64,000 nt of DNA from the NCBI GenBank assembly GCA_030549175.1, contig JAUKUA010000008.1, forward strand, positions 682,001-746,000, read 5' to 3'. Below the pieces are notes generated by a model. It was not told the origin of the DNA. It made no database searches and was given only the letters and a program-made list of their open reading frames with translations. Below are positions 43,633 through 55,926 of the stretch, piece after piece. The stretch comes from Lasiosphaeris hirsuta (Eukaryota > Ascomycota > Sordariomycetes > Sordariales > Lasiosphaeriaceae). The translations under genes and the position numbers were made by a program. Within the stretch, counting starts at the first letter, position 1; each line of letters opens with the position of its first letter.

Positions 43633-44770
43633 AATGGCAAACATGGCGGACCCGGCGGCATTCGAGCACGAATTACGATCCATCTTCGGCCGTATCCAGT
43701 ACGATACTGCTGTGGGAGCAGACGACGGCTTTTCCTTCCACGAGATCGAGAAGATGGGTCCTTTTCAATGCTCCAGCGAGCCATGGCAACGCCCATGCTC
43801 CCGCTTCCCGGCCTCGACGATGCGCTTCGCAAATGCCGCTCTCTCAAGCGCCCTACGTACCGTTGCGGAATACGAGATAATAATATGTGGTGTGGTCGGG
43901 TGTGGACTCAGGCATTCATAAGGATGTGGGTGGATGCAATGATGAAGGTGGAGGAACAGTATCGGTCGCTTCTCGGTGACTTCCGACAGTTAGTTGCTTC
44001 TTTCTGTTTGCGGGAGCTTATGCTGATTACTTCTTAGCTTTGCCTGGAACCCGTTAGAAGATTACCTCAGCCAATATCAACGCAGACCTCATGGCAACAT
44101 GAAGGGCGAGTGGGTTGTTGAACGATCGACGATTCCTGAAAAATGGGAAAGACGATATACTACGCCTGCCCGACCTGGCCATTGGACTGCCATTATTACG
44201 GCAATCAGGCATGCGTTACGCTCCCATGTGTCCTACGGAGCGAGATGCTGGCTTACCTCGCCCTCCTGTGTCGTCAGATGAACAAGCAATATGCCTGGAA
44301 CGCTGCGGAACGGTTTGATGGATGGGAGCTGGATGTGCAGGATGGGCCTATTAAGGTTAATAATAGTCTTTCTCTCAGGTGTGTGAGTATACTGACCTTA
44401 TTAGGTTACTGTCATTACTTTTACTGGCATATATGCACGTGTTGTCCAAGCCGCCTGCATCCCCAAAGCCTCGTCACCAATAGTGCGCTTGACCTATCGA
44501 GGGTCCTTCTTTGTCGGGACGGGATTGGCAAGCTGGGATGCCGGGGTTGCGCGCGACATTCTCCGGTGGATGATGTGGCCCGAGGAACCGCTGCTGCCGC
44601 CTACCGAGGAAGAAGACGGACGGCGTCAGGAAGCTCCGAAGCGGGCCGCCGACGGCCAGCGCGTCCCGAGCGGGGGCTCCAGCATCTCCAACAAAACCAC
44701 ATCGTCGACTAACTTCAGTCAATCGTCCGAGGGCAGCGCTGACGGTGAAGCTACAGCTGGGAGTGCGTAA
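43633..44770 (+). CDS. Hypothetical multi-exon gene, uncertain model
   Basis: ATG at 43633 (ACAATGGCAAACATGG) opens MANMADPAAFEHELRSIFGRIQYD. Downstream, IRMWVDAMMKVEEQYRSLLGDFR is joined by an intron (GTTAGT...TTCTTAG) to FAWNPLEDYLSQYQRRPHGNMKGEW. Later segments (RSEMLAYLALLCRQMNKQYAWNAAERFDGWELDVQD, and VRLTYRGSFFVGTGLASWDAG) change frame, so at least two more introns or damage are present. The end is a Ser/Gly-rich tail stopping at 44770. Divergent from the gene at 43391. No family recognised. Confidence 0.4.
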
Positions 44771-45271
44771 TGCAGCTTTTATGGGGTAGTCTCGGCTTGT
44801 ACTGCGTATTCTTTCATACTACTTTAGCTTTATCCATGGTTGAGGCTAGAATCAGAATCGAAAGACTAACACTTCCTCCTCCTCCTTCTCCCATCACACC
44901 TGCTCCTCCACGCTGTTCTCCTCGTACCACGCCTCCTCCCACAACTGTCTCAGCTCATTCACCTCATTAAGCACTAAAATACAGTCAAGTGTTGGCGTTG
45001 ATACTAAACTCCAACTTGTCCAGTAAGGCAGGGAAGGGCATCTTGATGCTCCTGCAAAGTTAACCCTCTCCAGCATCAGGATCCAAACGTGGCGCTCAAC
45101 CTCTCTAAACTCAACCTTTTCAGCCTGTTCCTGTGCTGACTGCTGCCTGGCTTGTGGGTTAGCTTAACAGCGATAGGCTGGGCGCTGGCTGGAACCCTCG
45201 AGCCAACTCTGACATTCGGCCTGCCTAAATGGGCTCTCAGTGCCAACATTGACCCAGCATGACGCCTTCCA
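44771..45271. other. No supported gene
   Basis: Likely 3' part of the decayed acyltransferase gene below plus intergenic DNA; frames here do not match the family. Confidence 0.35.
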
Positions 45272-46173
45272 CTACGGTATTCGGCCAATGTCGCAAGGTT
45301 CCTCAGAACGAGAATGGCCGAGTGTGAGGCGCCCACGACACCGACGACGAAGGGGATCTCGCCAATGGTGGAATCCGCGTTGGTTGGCGGAAAAGAGAGC
45401 GTTTCTTGGAGCTGAGGTGGGGATAGTGCGGTCGAGAGAGAAATAGGGGTGGTTTCTCGAGGAGGGGGTATCGTTCTCGGCGTCGAGCCGGTGCAATAAA
45501 CGACCATTGGCGAGGCGACCGCTCCGGGCCTTGATGGCGTTCTGCGTCACGCCGACGCCGCCCAACGAGTTCAGGCCGAGCTTCCCGACGATGCCAGCTT
45601 CGGTTATCATGTGGATTCGTGGCAGGTCAGACGACGGGGAGGGTACAATGTGTATACTGATGAGGTTTGGAGATTGCTCGATCTCCCACGATATGTACCG
45701 GTTCAGTTGTGTGTTATACGAGTCTCTTTGGGCCAAGTCGAATTACTTACGTCCCAGTTCTGGGCGAGGAAACTCTCCCCTTACACTTTCCACGCGACTG
45801 ATGTACAGCCGTCGTTGAACATGCCGTATGCAATCTCGGTTCTGACGTTCAGCGCAAGGATGTCTTCAAAGTCGACTCCTGTGCCGGTAGCGATGCCTTG
45901 CATCTCCTCCAGGAGAGGTGTCCAAGTCAGCTGCTGGATAAATGGGAGAAATTCAACGGCTTCGCCCCGGACTTCGCTCCAGTCCAACTGGGCAGAGGTT
46001 AGGAACATGCCCTGGTAGAAAGCGATGCTGCCGTGGACTTGGTCTCGGGCTGCGGACCCATGTTGTCGCCCGACCTAGAAGACAAAAATTTTAGCTGCTG
46101 AGAGAGCACAGGTTCTAGGGAAAGAAGATTACCGCACTCCGCTTGGGCTGCCTTTACATTTGATTTGGAGCAT
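45272..46173 (-). pseudogene. Isopenicillin-N acyltransferase-like (peptidase C45) gene, disrupted
   Basis: Minus strand. Exon 1 (46173-46138) MLQIKCKGSPSG joins exon 2 (from 46074) VGRQHGSAARDQVHGSIAFY, then TWTPLLEEMQGIATGTGVDFEDILALNVRTEIAYG and the autoproteolysis/nucleophile site MFNDGCTSVAWK, where Cys follows the cleaved Gly. The frame is broken by TAA at 45783-45781, between WKV and GESFLAQNWD. The conserved FLAQNWD beyond it shows the stop is internal. A further exon holds IEQSPNLISIHIV and IHMITEAGIVGKLGLNSLGGVGVTQNAIKAR. After that the family match is lost. CAA-to-TAA (C-to-T at CpA) would explain the stop. Family members hydrolyse or form amide bonds; many non-penicillin fungi carry homologues of unknown substrate. 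Confidence 0.75.
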
Positions 46174-47573
46174 TCTGAAGGTTACGGAGCTGTCTATGTC
46201 GGCCGTTGCTCTTCCCAGGTCCGTTTTTTTTCCCCCAAGGAGGGACCGGAAATAGGCCGGTGCTATCTGGCCCAAAACCTGTCCCTCGTCGTGTAAAGTT
46301 GACAGTTTTGTGGTATGGTGAGTTAGGGGTGAGTAATAGTGAGCTGAAGGTGAGTCGAGGGTGAAGCGAGCCTGATTTTGGCCTAACCGTCTTCGAATGA
46401 GGCTCTTTTCTTTTTAGCGACCGACTACCGAAGAAGTAGGCATTGGATTCTACCAAGTACGCCGATACAGGGCTAAATACAAGCTCACTAACTCTCCTTT
46501 TACAAAACCAAACACTCCATAGAATAGTCTAGGACTGACGCCATAGGTTATAGAGGTATGCAAGGCTATTTCTAATATCCTACGTTAGTTAATAGCTATA
46601 TAGGAGGTATTTAACGTACTGAAGAGCAAGTGTTACAACCTGTACACTCAGTGGCTGAGTACCTCGTGGTAATAGACATTTCGTAAAGCAGAATGCCTGG
46701 TTCGATTATGGTACAAGAGAGGTTAATTGTAAGAAGGCAAGTCCCTTTAGGCGTGTGCGAGAGAAAGAGGTTTACATCTTGCTAAGGCTTGATAATGAAT
46801 CCGGTGCTAGTTAACCGACATATGCAGTATAGGTAGTTTCGACAGGCCGAATAAGCTCGTTAAAAGCAGCCCGCAAGCAGGAGTTTGTGGTATGTTAAAA
46901 GTGACTTCGCCGACGCAGCAATACATACACCCCAACTACTCTGTGACACACCTACCTACAAAAAATAAGTGGATAACAAAGGCCTCCCAATTCAGCAAAA
47001 TGAACAAACGGCTCCATTTTGCTAATAGTGGTAAATACAGGGTGCTTGCGTTAAGTCTGCCAACATGCCATATGTAGCGTGTTAGCTGACGTACTATTGC
47101 TTTTATTAACTGGGATTTACCCCATTTTACTCGGCTAGATAGGTTGGGGCATTAACGCTGAGCGGGTGTAGCGATAACAGGTTGGTAAATAGTAGCCTTG
47201 ATATGCAACGCTGTTACCCGATTAGTTTTAACACCGATAAACTACACAACGGGAACTCTGAAAAAATAGTCGCATCTGCAACGGGTCCAGAACGTTGGGA
47301 ACCAGACTTTGCAACTCTCGGATAAGTTCATCCTCAGCACGCTCAAAGTGCGACTGATCCAACTCGCGCGTGGACGGCCACGGATCGGGGGAGATCGTTG
47401 TAGTCGCAATGTTCATGGTGCGACCTGACAGGGGTGGTGCAATCTGCGATCTCGGCAAGACGGAGAAAGACTCAAGAGGTGGTTTCCGTTGTTTGTCTTT
47501 ATGAAAAGGGGCGATGAGACTGTAACTCCCAAAGCATAGATCGCTAATCTCAGCGCTTGGATACGTTCGCAAA
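46174..47573. other. Intergenic, probably degraded repeats
   Basis: AT-rich and without a supported gene. A minus-strand frame from about 47440 to 47228 (NIATTTISPDPWPSTRELDQSHFERAEDELIRELQSL, here only described by position) looks like a single real exon, but I could not extend it. Confidence 0.4.
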
Positions 47574-48380
47574 ATGAGGACCACGTCACTCCTCCCACTG
47601 ACGCTTGCCCTCGCGGGTGTCCACGCATTCTCCATCATCGCCCCACGCGCATCGCAGGTGCAAGGCTTCGACATTTCCAACTGGCAGCCCACCTTCGACT
47701 TCGACGCAGCTTACCAATCAGGAGCGCGTTTTTGCATGATCAAGGCAAGCTCAACAGCATCCTGTCCACCGAGGCAAGCCAAAATCTAACATGTTGTAGG
47801 CGACCGAAGGCGACGACTACATCAACAAGTACTTCTCGTCGCACTACACAGGCGCCACCAAGGCAGGCATCATCCGCGGCGGCTACCACTTCGCCTGGCC
47901 AATATCCTCGGCATCTGAGCAGGCCGACTTCTTCCTGGCGCACGGCGGCGGATGGACCAGCGACGGGCGCACGCTTCCGGGGATGCTGGATCTCGAGAGC
48001 ACGTCCGGTAAACCCAAATGCTGGGGCCTTACGACCAACCAGATGGTGGCTTGGATCATGGAGGTATGTATACGCGCTACAATACGTCCCAATCGCCAAG
48101 GTTGACCGAAAGCCAGTTTAGCGATCGATACCATAGCAAGACGAAACGATACCTGATGCTCTACTTCAACCCCTCCTGGTGGAAGGAATGTACCGGTGAC
48201 TCGACAGCATTCAAGGACACCAACCCGCTGGTGTTGGCGCGCTGGGCAAGCTCGGTCGGGTCGATCCCGGGTGGCTGGAAGACGCACACCATTTGACAAA
48301 ACTCGGACTCCTATGAGTACGGCGGAGACTCGGATATCTTTAACGGGAGTGAGGAACTCAAGAAGTTTGCCGCTAGTTGA
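47574..48380 (+). pseudogene. GH25 (Chalaropsis-type) lysozyme with premature stop
   Basis: Exons 47574-47744, 47800-48063 and 48117-48380. Signal peptide MRTTSLLPLTLALAGVHA. GH25 landmarks: VQGFDISNWQPTFDF (catalytic region Asp), ARFCMIKATEGDDYIN (joined across intron 1), GGYHFAWP, and GMLDLES with the catalytic Asp/Glu pair. The last exon ends GGWKTHTI, then TGA at 48294-48296, then in-frame QNSDSYEYGGDSDIFNGS to a natural stop at 48378. The family has Trp-Gln here (WQ-S), so TGA most likely replaced TGG. The missing piece is only 28 residues, so partial function is conceivable. Intron 1 starts GCAAGC (GC-AG type). The enzyme would cleave bacterial peptidoglycan outside the cell. Confidence 0.85.
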
Positions 48381-49043
48381 CAACTTTCCGACAAAGATAT
48401 GATTGAAAGCGGAGCGATGGCACAATAGCTAGGTGATCTCTCCCATTCTATCGAGGAGCATGATAACTCCGAGTTGTCTCATGGCATTTTGCTTCCTCAA
48501 AACGCAGCTGCGCCAAGAAGGACGGGGAATGTCTATCTGCAAGGCTTCGGCACTGTGCCTCCCAATTAATTAAGCAGTCACGTTCCCCTCCTATCGCCCA
48601 CCCAGGCTGCATCCTTCGCCGGCGACCGCTCTGCAATTCCCTCGGTTAATTGAAACCCCAATACGTTGATTGACCTGCCCTGCCGGGCTGATGGTCCGAG
48701 ATACCCACGAGAGTCTGGTGCTGGCCATGGCGTGTGTAAATCGCAACGCCCTAAAACTTGCATTTGCTCCCTCTGCCGTTATCAGTGGCTTGGGGTTCTC
48801 ATTTGTCTTTAGTGATGGCGAATCGGGAGGTGTCTGGCAATTGGAGCGTCTTGGGAGATGTGGTCGGGACCGGCTGGCAGTAATGAGGCTCTGCACCCGA
48901 TTGACTGGGCTAGGAGGAGGATGCTATGGGCCCGCTAGGGACTGAGGGTGTCCGGTATATCTACCGATGGCCAGCCCGGGTTGAACGAGTAATCTGGCCC
49001 CTCCACATCTTCGCTATTTGGCGGTTGGCTGAGAGATTTTGCA
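48381..49043. other. Intergenic, nothing recognised
   Basis: Contains only short frames on both strands; the right part should be the promoter of the DUF3176 gene. Confidence 0.45.
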
Positions 49044-50846
49044 ATGCCCGCTGACCACAAAGAAGACCGCCGTCCCCGTGCGCCCGTCTTGAGGACGGCT
49101 CCATGGGTAGGGTTAGGCTCCCTGGCTGGTTTGATACTGTGCGCGCTGGCGTCTGCCATTGTTGTTGCCGCCTCCCACGACGACGTTGTCGATACCTGGG
49201 CGATCTCACCTTCTGTTCTCCTCGCCATCATCTCTGCGGCTTCCAACGTCGCTTTTGGGTCGGCCCTATCCACAGGAATCACGGTGCGGTTCTAAGATCA
49301 TGCTTCCCGCGGCACTACCTTGTCGCAGCTCCATCACATATGGGACCATGGGCGCGGGCTTGGTCTCTTCTCGGCCCTCCGCGCTGGTTCCGAAGCGAGA
49401 GCGGTTGCACTGATGGCGACGATGGCCTACGTCGCGCAGTTTGCGAGTGGACCCCTCCTCCAGCGCTCGACAGATCAGATCATTCAACCGCGCGAAACAC
49501 TTGAATTGCTTTTCATGGACCTAGCCTCTCACATCCCCGATGGTTGGCTAGGCAGTATGGAAGGTGGAGTATCTATCAGGTTTCGTCATGGAATAACTCA
49601 AGTCCAGCAGAACTTCCGCAATGACACCATCTTGACACGGAATGATGATGGATATGTCTGCCCCAGCTCCTGCCAGGGTGTCGTCAAAGGTGCCGGTCTA
49701 AGCCATCGCTGCTCCTCTAGCACGCGCTTCATCAATCTTGCCACCAACGCAACCGACGGCCAGACCGTCTTCGCCATCAACACCACGACGCTCATCAATG
49801 GTATTCCGTTCCAGTTTGATCCGAACGACCCTGCTCCGTTCAACCCCAGTGATAGAATGACCTTCCGCCTCCTAGTCCTTCACATCAGCGACGTCACAAA
49901 TGATTGCAACTCCACCATCACCGTCGACGTCTGCGACATCGACACGGCCGTCGTCGAGTACCCCATCATGATCCAAAACAACACGGTATCCCTCCAACAG
50001 GAGAAGCTCACCAACATGAACGTCATCTCAAACTCGTGGTCATCTAGCGACCTACCCACAGCGCCCGACGGCAGCAAAGCCGGGATGCTCATCAGCCTCC
50101 TCAACACGATCAACAATACCTATAGCACCAACACAACCAAACTCTTCAAGCCCGGTTCCAACACAACCGTATATGGTGGCGACGGCGGCGACCTCGCCGA
50201 CAAGTTCTTCCTGCCCGAGAGCCGCCACTACGTCGAAGGCAGCCCAACAGGGCGGTGCGCCCTAACGTGGGACAGTCCGACCGAGTACCTCCTGCGACAG
50301 ATGCACATGTTTGTCTTCCGCTCGGCGCTGCGCGTCGGTAATGGCACCGAGACACAGCACTTTGTCGCCCACCGCGCTACCGTCGTGTCCGCCTTTAAGA
50401 AGGATAGGCGGTATCTTGGTGCTGCGATGGGTACCACATTTTGCAGCGTCGCTTTCGCGGCAGCGCTAATGCGCGGGTGGTGGCGGCTGCCGCGACCTGT
50501 GACGCTGAGCCCGGTTGAGACGGCGGGAATGCTGCAGGGCGCTGTGAGCGGGATGGACATTGCGGAGGATATGCCCATCAAGAAGATCTTGGCGATATTG
50601 GAGCGGACTGAGACAGGCGGGTCAGAGAGGGGACAGTCGAGTGGGTTGAGAAGGGTCGAGATAGGTGGATTGTTGATGAGGACTGGGACAGGCGGACTTC
50701 AGAGGGTTCAGACACGCACGAGTGCAGAAGGGAAGATGCATGTTGATGCCAATGAGAAACCGGGTGAAGCGGGCGAAGAATCGAGACAGCCACGAAGCGA
50801 TAGGAAGGAGCCAGTCGAGGTTCTAACGGTGAAAATGCAGCGTTAA
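49044..50846 (+). pseudogene. DUF3176-family membrane protein, interrupted by one in-frame stop
   Basis: The frame from 49044 encodes a membrane helix (GLGSLAGLILCALASAIVV), a second helix (VLLAIISAASNVAFGSALSTG), and ITVRF, then TAA at 49293-49295. The same frame resumes DHASRGTTLSQLHHIWDHGRGL, a strongly conserved block of fungal DUF3176 proteins (where Trp-Arg usually precedes the RGTTL segment). It continues open to 50846 with a large extracellular part rich in Asn glycosylation sites (NNT, NST, NTT), a third helix (GTTFCSVAFAAALMRGWW), and a charged cytosolic tail. The stop replaces a probable Trp codon. No intron can remove it without deleting conserved residues. Function of the family is unknown. 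Confidence 0.75.
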
Positions 50847-51361
50847 GCAGTAATGGAAGGTAGGAGTTGAGGCAAGCGTGGATCTGGTCGGAGCCCCGTA
50901 ACTCTGCGTCAGCGACATCCAGGGACAGATTTTCCCAGAGTAGCGAGACTTTAATTCTTAAAGCGTCTCGTTCACATCGTAAGAGAGATAAAATAAACCT
51001 ATCAAGACCTCTTACAAAACCTCTTTTGACTGTGGAACCTCAGCAATAACTGCCTCGCTCTAATGGTGGCCCTCCCAAAAAGACGAAGCTAAAGGATAGA
51101 ATAGTACCGAGAACTAAAGTCTAAAAACCGGACCTTACCTCGCCGGTGCCAAGTACACGGGCAAAACCTCTTTCTCTCAGAAGTTATCGGTACTCTGTTT
51201 TTTTATCCAGTCTGAACTGCCCTCAGCGAGTCGCGTATCGAAGTTCCATAACACTCGTGTGAGAATATCAGTGTCCCGCTGTACACCCATCTCTGGTACC
51301 ACACCGCTACACCAGGTAGAAAAGCTCACTTTCACCTAAAGTGGCAAGAAAAGACCGTCCC
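50847..51361. other. Convergent intergenic region
   Basis: 3' flanks of the DUF3176 gene and the NB-ARC gene. Nothing else recognised. Confidence 0.5.
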
Positions 51362-54262
51362 TTATCGAGACCATCGGCTAACAAGGTCGTCATAGGCCGC
51401 ATCCCAATTCTCTCCGAGCTCGTTGTTTGTTGCAACACCTTCGGAAAGCTGCTCCCGTAGCTCCCTCGCCTCAGCTAGATGCTTCCGTGCTTCTGCCTCT
51501 CGCCCAAGCGCCGCCAGCGCCTGGCTAAGCTTGTACAATGTCCGAGCAATATCTGCCCTCCTGTAAAACTGGTCGGTGCCTGATCTGTAAACTTCTAGTG
51601 CGAGATTGAGATGGTCCCTACAAACTACCTGTCAGCGGAGAAAACTTTCAGGAAATTGTCAGAATAACACCGGGCTGACATAGGAAGCTTTTTTAAGGTC
51701 TGCCGCGTTGGTTTGCCCGCTCCGGTAGTAGTGCCATGCTACCTTGTAGTTGGCGGTGCCGAACTTGTGATGGCTTCTCCCATAGGTGTGCTCGAAGCAC
51801 TGTAGGGCTCGGAGGTGAACCCTGAAGGCCTCATCGGACTGATTCTGCTGTATCAAGATGTTCCCGAGCCAGTACAGCGCATGCCCAGCCAGAAACTCCT
51901 CAGTGTCGTCCACGCCGAAGACGGCAGCCCGGCGGCGAAGAAAGTCTTCCAAGCGAGCCTTGGCATCATCCAGCTTCTCAAGGGCGATCATGCACCTCGA
52001 CAAGTTCACTTCATATGCCGACCACGCCTTGGACGGGGGTTTAAGTGCCAGCGCCTTGCGTAGATAGGCTCCGCCTCTTCGTCCCGGCCCTGCCCATTGA
52101 GAGAGTTCGCGATGCCGCCCCACAATACGTACTCGTACCCATTCAGCACAAACCCAGACACCGTGATCACATCGTAGTACCGCTTGGCCCTTTCAAAGTG
52201 TTTGAGGGACATGTCGAAATCGGGAAGCTCCGTTGCGATGCAGCCGTGGGTGTAGTGCATCTCTACTGCCTCAAATCGCACATCCCGCTCATCCCCGATG
52301 ATGGCGGCGTTGGGATCCGCGAGGATGCCCTCGCCCGTTATGAGCAGCTCTAGCCCTGGTTGGAAAAAGCTTCTTTTGTAAGATAGCCTGGTTGACGGTG
52401 GTCAGCCACTTCAAAGGCACTGCGCGCGAGTCCACACAAGGGGCAGGTAAGTACTCACTCCTCCGCCTTTCTCAATAATGTCAGAAAGTCAACCGGAATC
52501 TGCAACGTGGCACCGTCCTTTTCGAGGACCGTCTTATAAAACTGATGAATTGTCTGCACGTGGGGAAAGTAGTCCTTGTACTCCCTAGAACGTCGGGGCC
52601 AATTGACCCCCTTTTCGCCCCGAGAGAGTATCATGTTCGACACCAAAACTGTCGCATAGTTGGAAGCCCGCTGCCTGGTCTCGGCGGTCATTTTCAGCTG
52701 CGTGTAAGCTTGTAGGAGGCGGTGGACATGGTATGTCTGATACTTTGAACCTTCCACGCCTGTGCTGGGGAGCATGAGCCGTTTCAGCGTTCGGAGGCAC
52801 CTCGGTCGGTTCCGGATGAAACCTGTATTTTTCAGCTGGCTTTGCGAGGAGCCGAAAACAAACAACTCCTCCTGGATCGTATCAAGATCGAGAAGGGAGA
52901 CTGTCTCCACCAGCTGGCTCGCATCCGAGTCTGTTTCCTGGCGCAACTCTTCAAACCATACATCTGCAAGGGCTTTTTCGTAGGGTGCGAAGTTGCGATA
53001 TGTGTGCTCGTCCGTCGTATCGCTAAGAATTTCATGCGGCGATCCCCACTGCTCGATGAAGGCAGTCATGTGAACCCCGGCGTCATTCATGAGGCCGGCA
53101 ATGGCTTGGATCCCGAGTGGGAGACAACCCAAGTTGGTCACAGCCTTGCGAGCCTCGTCATCGTCAAAGAGATGGCTTGGAACATTTTGTTTCAGCATCT
53201 CGACGGCTGAAGCCTCGGGGAGTGGTGGTAATTCTGATCCATAGCCCGCAACGAACGCAGTGGAGAACGCTCTGTCCCGCGTGGTTATCAGAATAGCGCC
53301 CCTTTTTGATCGTAGAGGCCAGTTCTGGCTAAGGAGCTTCTTAGTTTCTGCGTTGTCAAACACCAGAAGCCACTGTTCATCTGCATTCAGTTAGTTGCCT
53401 GAGTAGTGGGGGTTTCTAGACGGGGAGGCGGGCAGGCAGGTATCCTATGATGCAACACACTCAAAGTAGACACATACCTGTTGTCTGAAACCACCCAACC
53501 AGGGCTCTGACATTAGTTACCAAATCTTTGGATTTCTCGTCGACGATGCAGAGTGCGTGAGCAAAGTCGGACATGCCGCCCAAAAGCTTGTTCTCCCTGT
53601 CGGCCGATACCCACAGAATTAATGGAATGACGCCCCGGAATTGATAGGTGAAACGGAGCGCTGTTTGTGTCTTTCCCTGCCCTGGGTTTCCCCAAATAGC
53701 GTATGATGGTGTGTTCTGCGGCTGGGACGAAGATCCAGGGTTCCTGATGGGCTCGTCGAGGACTTTAGACTCGATATCGCGTATGTACTCGGGCCTCTCC
53801 ATGAATTGATCGTTCTCCGGAAATGTTATGGTATGTTGGCTTTGGGTTTTTCTCGGCCTAGGTGCTCTGTTCAAGCTCCCGTGTTCAGAAATAGGCAACA
53901 CGGCAGAGCCCGAGGTTGAGGTGGTCTGGCGGCTCACTGAGGCGGAGTCACCATCAGACTGAGGAGTTCCTCGGGCTGAGAGGGTGGATCGTGCCTGAAG
54001 ACTGAGCCGGTAGTGTTTCCTGACCACCTCCTAAGGTATGAAGGATTGAAGCTGCTGGCGTTCGTTGAGGTATTCCTCTAATGGGGATCGTGGCATAGCT
54101 CCCCTGCGGCCGGCAGGTTTGGAGCTTGTCAATCAGGGGCGCTATGTATTGATTATAAGTGGCTTCTAATATGCGGGCAACTGCGCGGAAAAAAACCCAG
54201 TCAGCAATGCCTTTTGATGTGACATGCTGGGATGCGGGGTGGGGTAAAACATGGAAGCACAT
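51362..54262 (-). pseudogene. NB-ARC/TPR NLR-like receptor, with apparent 1-nt frameshift
   Basis: Minus strand, several exons. The N-terminal region (ERPEYIRDIESKVLD) leads to Walker A WGNPGQGKTQTALRF; after an intron, Walker B WLLVFDNAE, the sensor GAILITTRDRAF, and GCLPLGIQAIAGLM (GLPL motif), the nucleotide-binding core of fungal STAND/NLR receptors. Tetratricopeptide-like repeats follow (MHYTHGCIATELPDFDMSLKHFERAKRYYD, LWGGIANSLNGQGRDEEAE / YLRKALALKPPSKAWSAYEV, ALYWLGNILIQQNQSDEAFRVHLRAL), ending at 51362. Between EEAE and YLRKAL (about 52072) the frame shifts by one base, as if one G were lost from GAGGCC. A sequencing error is possible. I found no clear N-terminal effector domain, and the start codon is uncertain. 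NLRs of this type act in allorecognition and immunity. Confidence 0.75.
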
Positions 54263-54736
54263 ACCTGCTGTTAGTGCAACGGGAAGAAAGAACCTAGCAA
54301 CGTATGCCAGCGCAGCGTGCGACAGCAGATGTGATGGTTGTCCAACCCAGCCAGATTCTGCATGGACCTTTCATCCCGCTGGAAATGAGGCCTCGGGGTC
54401 CCGCAGGCCTTGGAATTAGTTTGAAATAATTAAAACTATTATTAAACCAAAAGCGAGGTAGCATTGGCAACCTAAACTAGAACAAGAACTTAGAACTTGT
54501 GTGAACTAATTCCAACACCTGCTTCGGGCTGCGTCTGATGCGCAACGCTGTCAACCAGCCAGGTAACTACCAGATAAGACGCTCCCCCTTGTTTGGGCTT
54601 ATTTGTCAAAGCCATTTTCCCTTAAAATCTTCACCCCCTGCAGCCATGCACCTTATTTAGGATTTTCTGTGCTTCAGTTGCTGATTCAACTTTGTCCCGC
54701 AGCATGTACGCTTCTTGACGTGCACAGCTGCTAAGA
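54263..54736. promoter_or_regulatory. Divergent intergenic region
   Basis: Likely shared promoter of the NLR-like gene and the AsaB/CmcJ-like gene. No motif identified. Confidence 0.4.
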
Positions 54737-55926
54737 ATGTCGCCTACCGGTGAAGTCAGCGAGGCTCAGAGCCTAGTATCAGCGACGTGTTGGTATCTGG
54801 AGCGTTGCGAGACCTTCGAAGCCGAAAAACCTTACATTTTCACTTTTGATGTCTCAGGTTCGGGTATTGAGACCACAAATCACCGCTATTCTGAACACAA
54901 TTTGGCAATGTGCGATGTGAGAGGTGTGGAAGGGAACCTTAAGTTGGACAGCCATGGTTTCGCGTTCGCATCACATGCCACAGCTTTGTCAAGCCCCGAT
55001 TTCGACAGCAACGAGACAGTGCGACAAAAATACTACCCCGAGATTGACGCCATGATGCGCGAATTGTTCCCAGATGCGGTGAAAATACACATCTTCACGC
55101 ATCTGGTAGGTTCTACTCACCCTTGGATTGGATGAGAGCCTGTCCCCTTGCATCTCCTAATTATTGTGGAAACGCGAGCTAAGTGCAGAAAATTGTCACT
55201 TCCCAGCGGCGCAGGAGACCCAATGGCTTCCTCGGTGAGGCCAAAGATCAGGTAATTGCGGCCCCCATCCCCTTCGCACATGCTGGTAGGTCTGGTTACC
55301 CAACCCTCATTCAGAAGTAACGCGGCCAGCATGCTAACCGGGCAACCCTGCCCCTACGCCATGCCCAGACTTCACCCCACATGGCGCCAGAGTGCGTCTG
55401 TCATCGCTACTCGAGGAGGAGACAGCGCTACAATGCTGTCGATTCGAGATTATCAAGTACGGAAAGCGCCCCTCGCAGCGTAGAGCTACATCCCGAATAT
55501 AAACTGATGAAAGCTAGCGTTTGGCGGGTGACAGATGGGCCGAATAATGACTGGCCATTGGCAGTCTGTGGCCACCAAACAGTGAACCCGAGTGATATTG
55601 AAACGACGGATGTGATCCACGACACATATGTCGGTGAAAGTGTTCGAGCCTACTACAACCCCAACCATCGCTGGTATTATCTTAGCAATCAGCAGGTGGA
55701 TGAGGTCGTCATATTCTGCAACACTGATTCCCGAGGGATGGAGTTTCCTTGTGAGTCCATATTAGCAGCGTGCCCTGTCTAGCCATGAAGTTTTGAGGCT
55801 AATTTGAGGTCCCCTACTGCAGTTGCCCTTCATTCTGCCTTCCGAACTTCGGCCGGTAACGCATCGACCCGAGGAAGAGAAAGCATTGAAGTTCGAGTTG
55901 CATGTTTCTTTAGCACGGAAGGTTGA
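54737..55926 (+). CDS. AsaB/CmcJ-like hydroxylase/desaturase-family protein 1
   Basis: Five exons inferred. Exon 1 gives MSPTGEVSEAQSLVSATCWYLERCETFEAEKPY. The conserved blocks then appear across introns: RRRRPNGFLGEAKDQVIAAPIPFAHA, joined by an intron to DFTPHGARVRLSSLLEEE (the family H-x-D, a probable Fe ligand pair), then FEIINVWRVTDGPNNDWPLAVCGHQTV, YYNPNHRWYYLSNQQVDEVVIFCNTDS, and C-terminal RESIEVRVACFF. The IINVWR/GP..DWPLAVC signature is that of fungal AsaB-like and bacterial CmcJ-like enzymes, which are thought to be non-heme iron oxygenases acting in secondary metabolism. All motif residues are present, so it appears intact. A paralogue lies at 62078-63232 in opposite orientation. 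Confidence 0.8.
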
